In this document: one piece after another, positions 6,082 through 7,688 of the stretch
Layout of the letters: each line of letters begins with the position of its first letter
Position numbering within the stretch: position 1 is the stretch's first letter
NCBI GenBank assembly: GCA_017483235.1
Contig: JAFULE010000187.1
Span: 1 to 7,688 of the forward strand
Source of the DNA: Faecalibacterium sp.
Lineage (GTDB): Bacteria; Bacillota; Clostridia; Oscillospirales; Ruminococcaceae
Reading direction: 5' to 3'
DNA: 7,688 bases
Made by a program: the position numbers and the translations under genes
The notes under the pieces: model-generated
Told to the model about the DNA's origin: nothing
What the model saw: the letters and a program-made list of their open reading frames with translations, nothing else
The model's database searches: none

Positions 6082-7083
6082 TTATCGTGCCTCGGCCAGC
6101 TTTTTGGCCGAAGCAGAACAACCATATAAATCGCCGTCTTCCATATAGGCAAGGCCGGGGCACCGGATGCAGGTTTTCTGCACCGGGCAGGCATCACAAA
6201 CCGGGCGGGGCAGCTTGGCGCGCTGCCTCCATTCCAGCAAGGCGTGGGCTTCGTGCCAGATCCGTGCCAGCGGGGTTTTGTGGACATTGCCCACATCCAG
6301 TGTTAAGGTATTGCAGGGCCAGACAGTGCCGTCGTAATTCACACAAATACTGCTGAAACCGGCACTGCAGGGGGCAGCCCCCTCCTCCTGCACCTTCAAA
6401 TTGCCCCGATACACCTCGTTCAATGCATCTGTTTCGTCCAGAATGGTTTTAAAATCTTGCCCGATCTGCAGCGCGTGGGGGCTGCTGTCGCCATCGGTTT
6501 TGCCAAAAATCGTGGTGGTGGTGCGGAAAGCAAACCCGTACTTCCGGGCAAACTGCTCTACCTCGCGGTAAGCGTACTTGTTCCACTCCATCAGCGGGGT
6601 TTTTACGGTCACATCGATGCCGTAGCGGTGCAAAAGCAGAATGTTGTCCAGACACTTCTGCAGCGAGCCGGGCACCTGCGTAATGCGGTCGTGCACCTGC
6701 GGATCCATTGAAAAAACGGTGGTGGAAAAATTGGTGATGTGCAGCTGGGCCAGCATCCGGATGTAATCTTCATCCATAGCGACACCGTTGCTCATCAGGT
6801 GCACCCGCATCCAGCGGCTGCGGGCGTAGGCGATCAGCTCGGGCAGGTCCTGCCGCAACAGAATTTCGCCGCCGGTAAAGGTAACATTCAGCGCCCCCAG
6901 TGCCCGCGCCTCGTCGATCAGCCGCTTGACGGTTTCGGTAGGCAGGCCGGGATGGGTATGATCCGGAATATAGCAATGCACGCAGTTTTCATTGCAGCGC
7001 GAAAGCAGCACGAACATGATGTTGAAAAGCTGGGTATTCTGCTGGCACTGCTGGGCCAGTGCATCCACCGAAAGCTGTTTCAC
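6082..7083 (-). CDS. Radical SAM/SPASM peptide maturase
   Basis: 333 residues. The radical SAM motif C-x3-C-x2-C is C30/C34/C37 (SRCNENCVHCYIP), and the SAM-binding GGE is at 71-73 in TFTGGEILLRQDL. A C-terminal SPASM domain has C239, C247, G252-x4-C257 (NYDGTVWPC), then C296-x2-C299-x5-C305-x2-C308 and C322, enough ligands for auxiliary [4Fe-4S] clusters. The architecture is that of PqqE, MftC and sactipeptide or ranthipeptide synthases, which use a 5'-deoxyadenosyl radical to crosslink or otherwise modify a ribosomal peptide. The start is GTG at 7083, overlapping the stop of the PqqD-like gene (GTGA), with AGGAGG (7091-7096) 7 bases upstream; the two should be translationally coupled. The 23 bases to the peptide gene contain only its ribosome site. 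There is no fused PqqD-like domain, consistent with a separate one next door. An anaerobic-SME-type sulfatase maturase is less likely because of the context. Confidence 0.93.
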   Translation of the reverse strand: MKQLSVDALAQQCQQNTQLFNIMFVLLSRCNENCVHCYIPDHTHPGLPTETVKRLIDEARALGALNVTFTGGEILLRQDLPELIAYARSRWMRVHLMSNGVAMDEDYIRMLAQLHITNFSTTVFSMDPQVHDRITQVPGSLQKCLDNILLLHRYGIDVTVKTPLMEWNKYAYREVEQFARKYGFAFRTTTTIFGKTDGDSSPHALQIGQDFKTILDETDALNEVYRGNLKVQEEGAAPCSAGFSSICVNYDGTVWPCNTLTLDVGNVHKTPLARIWHEAHALLEWRQRAKLPRPVCDACPVQKTCIRCPGLAYMEDGDLYGCSASAKKLAEAR

Positions 7084-7358
7084 GGCTGCACCTCCTGACT
7101 GATCTGCACCAGAGCTTTTTGCTGCAGACTGTGGGCAAATGCGGTCATATCCTGCCGCAGTTGTTCCGGCAAAACGGTGGGATAAAGCGTTTGCAGCTGT
7201 ACCAGCACCTGTTCAAAGCAGGGCTGCTGTTCCAATGCCAGCCAAAAGGCCTGAGCCGTTCCCTCCAGCCGGTACACCAGACCGTTTGCCTCGTTGAAGA
7301 TATAGGTTTGGCCAAAATAGCTTTGCCACGAAACATTGGCGGTATAACGGATCTGCAT
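7080..7358 (-). CDS. PqqD-like RiPP recognition element (peptide chaperone)
   Basis: 92 residues with the PqqD-family layout: a beta hairpin with YIFNEANGLVYRLEGTAQAFW (about 19-39, matching the family pattern of residues around 'N..tG.vyrLn.ta..iW'), then helices with LVQLQTLYP (52-60) and a C-terminal helix ending near KALVQISQ. PqqD-like proteins bind the leader of a precursor peptide and present it to the radical SAM enzyme. The ATG at 7358 has AGGGGG 5 bases upstream, a tight but usable spacing. It is the first gene of the operon, about 30 bases after the predicted transcription start, and overlaps the enzyme gene by GTGA. Sequence similarity is faint, as is usual in this family; the operon context makes the call fairly secure. 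Confidence 0.85.
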   Translation of the reverse strand: MQIRYTANVSWQSYFGQTYIFNEANGLVYRLEGTAQAFWLALEQQPCFEQVLVQLQTLYPTVLPEQLRQDMTAFAHSLQQKALVQISQEVQP

Positions 7359-7395
7359 GGCGGCCCCCTGTGTTTCAAATTTGCGGTACGATTGT

Positions 7396-7425
7396 ATTAT
7401 AAAAGTTGCTTGAAAGCGGTGTCAA
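7396..7425 (-). promoter_or_regulatory. Consensus sigma-A promoter of the radical SAM peptide operon
   Basis: On the minus strand TTGACA (7420-7425) and TATAAT (7396-7401) are both perfect, separated by 18 bases. Transcription should start near 7389, giving a leader of about 30 bases. No obvious operator overlaps it, which suggests high or near-constitutive expression. Confidence 0.88.
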
Positions 7426-7448
7426 GCCGGGCAGCAGGCCTTAAGCAG

Positions 7449-7476
7449 TGTTTTTGGATTCTATCGGGCAAAAACA
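7449..7476. repeat. Short inverted repeat upstream of the operon promoter
   Basis: TGTTTTTG (7449-7456) and CAAAAACA (7469-7476) form a perfect 8-bp inverted repeat with a 12-base spacer. It lies 24 bases beyond the -35. It could be a weak terminator for an off-window minus-strand gene or a binding site; nothing distinguishes these. Confidence 0.3.
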
Positions 7477-7530
7477 GAACCCGCTGCCGTGTGTGTCACG
7501 CGGTGTTGTGGTTTGTACCCACGGGCTGTT

Positions 7531-7683
7531 GGTTGCGGCTGCGCCGCCGCCCTGCAGCATAAGCGAGCGCTGCCTGCGGCAGATACAGTGAGCGAATTGC
7601 TGGGGCCGCGGTCAAAATTTCGAAGCATAGCGAACGCGCAAATGAAATTTTGGGCACCGCAACCCGTCTCGATTCCCACGGGT
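7531..7683. repeat. Structured non-coding element with nested stem-loops (candidate dispersed repeat or ncRNA)
   Basis: The 330 bases right of the last gene hold no credible CDS. This part is rich in inverted repeats. GGTTGCGG (7531-7538) pairs with CCGCAACC (7657-7664), closing the element. Inside are GCAGC-ATAAGCGAGC-GCTGC (7554-7573) and GCGGCAG (7576-7582) pairing with CTG and CCGC (about 7600-7609) across ATACAGTGAGCGAATTG. A third is GCGGT+CAAAATTTC (7608-7621) pairing with GAAATTTTG+ACCGC (7644-7660), with a 3-base bulge. All three apical loops carry a version of ATA(A)GCGA(G/A). A further hairpin, ACCCGT (7662-7667) with ACGGGT (7678-7683), follows. CCCACGGG occurs at 7518-7525 and again at 7675-7682 as flanking direct copies. 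Some stems share bases and compete. Structure is directly visible; function and copy number are not. Confidence 0.5.
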
Positions 7684-7688
7684 CAAGC

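Noticed and set aside
5867..6356. Plus-strand open frames of 93 and 135 residues over the peptide gene
   Set aside because: They read through the 14-bp terminator stem and antisense to the peptide and enzyme genes, without a ribosome site.
7461..7679. 72-residue minus-strand open frame
   Set aside because: It lies within the inverted-repeat-rich element, has no good ribosome site and encodes a composition dictated by the stems; more likely spurious than a second peptide.
7657..7688. tRNA-like end (TCGATTCC within a hairpin)
   Set aside because: The stem and loop (6 bp, 10 bases) do not fit a T-arm, and no acceptor, D or anticodon arms are visible; the window also ends here.
1..7688. CRISPR array, insertion sequence or phage genes
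   Set aside because: No regularly spaced repeats, transposase, integrase or phage motifs were seen in any frame.

Overview
The window is GC-rich, gene-dense DNA with AT-rich promoter gaps, strong AGGAGG-type ribosome binding sites and classic sigma-A promoters. The proteins and codon use suggest a gut Clostridia of the Oscillospiraceae/Ruminococcaceae type (Faecalibacterium, Gemmiger or Subdoligranulum-like). That placement is inference from style; no taxonomic marker gene is present.

Left part (1-2255). Two minus-strand genes: uppP (undecaprenyl-diphosphatase, lipid-carrier recycling) and, downstream of it, a DUF362 protein with two [4Fe-4S] clusters whose last few residues run off the left edge. 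Between them lie an AT-rich inverted repeat and a GC-rich hairpin with a short T-run.

Middle (2256-4058). On the plus strand, divergent from uppP, two very small membrane proteins overlap by four bases and look like a shrunken YdbS/YdbT bacterial-PH pair. A HAD phosphatase of the phosphoglycolate phosphatase type follows, with its own promoter. It ends in a strong terminator that faces a second strong terminator serving the minus-strand gene beyond.

Right-centre (4059-5853). One minus-strand GH3 glycosidase without a signal peptide. It has a NagZ-like Lys-His and Asp-x-His signature, so it is probably a cytoplasmic beta-N-acetylhexosaminidase or a related enzyme.

Right part (5930-7425) holds the most interesting object: a complete, compact minus-strand transcription unit. 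A consensus promoter (TTGACA, 18 bp, TATAAT) is followed by a 92-residue PqqD-like RiPP recognition protein. This overlaps by GTGA a 333-residue radical SAM/SPASM enzyme. After 23 bases with a perfect Shine-Dalgarno comes a 27-codon gene encoding a peptide with a C-x4-C tail, and then a 14-bp-stem terminator. This is the minimal parts list of a radical-SAM-modified peptide (RiPP) pathway, comparable in scale to PQQ or mycofactocin biosynthesis, with no protease or transporter in the unit. The family of the peptide is not one I recognise.

Right edge (7440-7688). No convincing gene, but a dense, apparently structured non-coding element: nested stem-loops closed by an 8-bp outer stem, with a related motif recurring in three apical loops. 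It is a candidate dispersed repeat or structured RNA.
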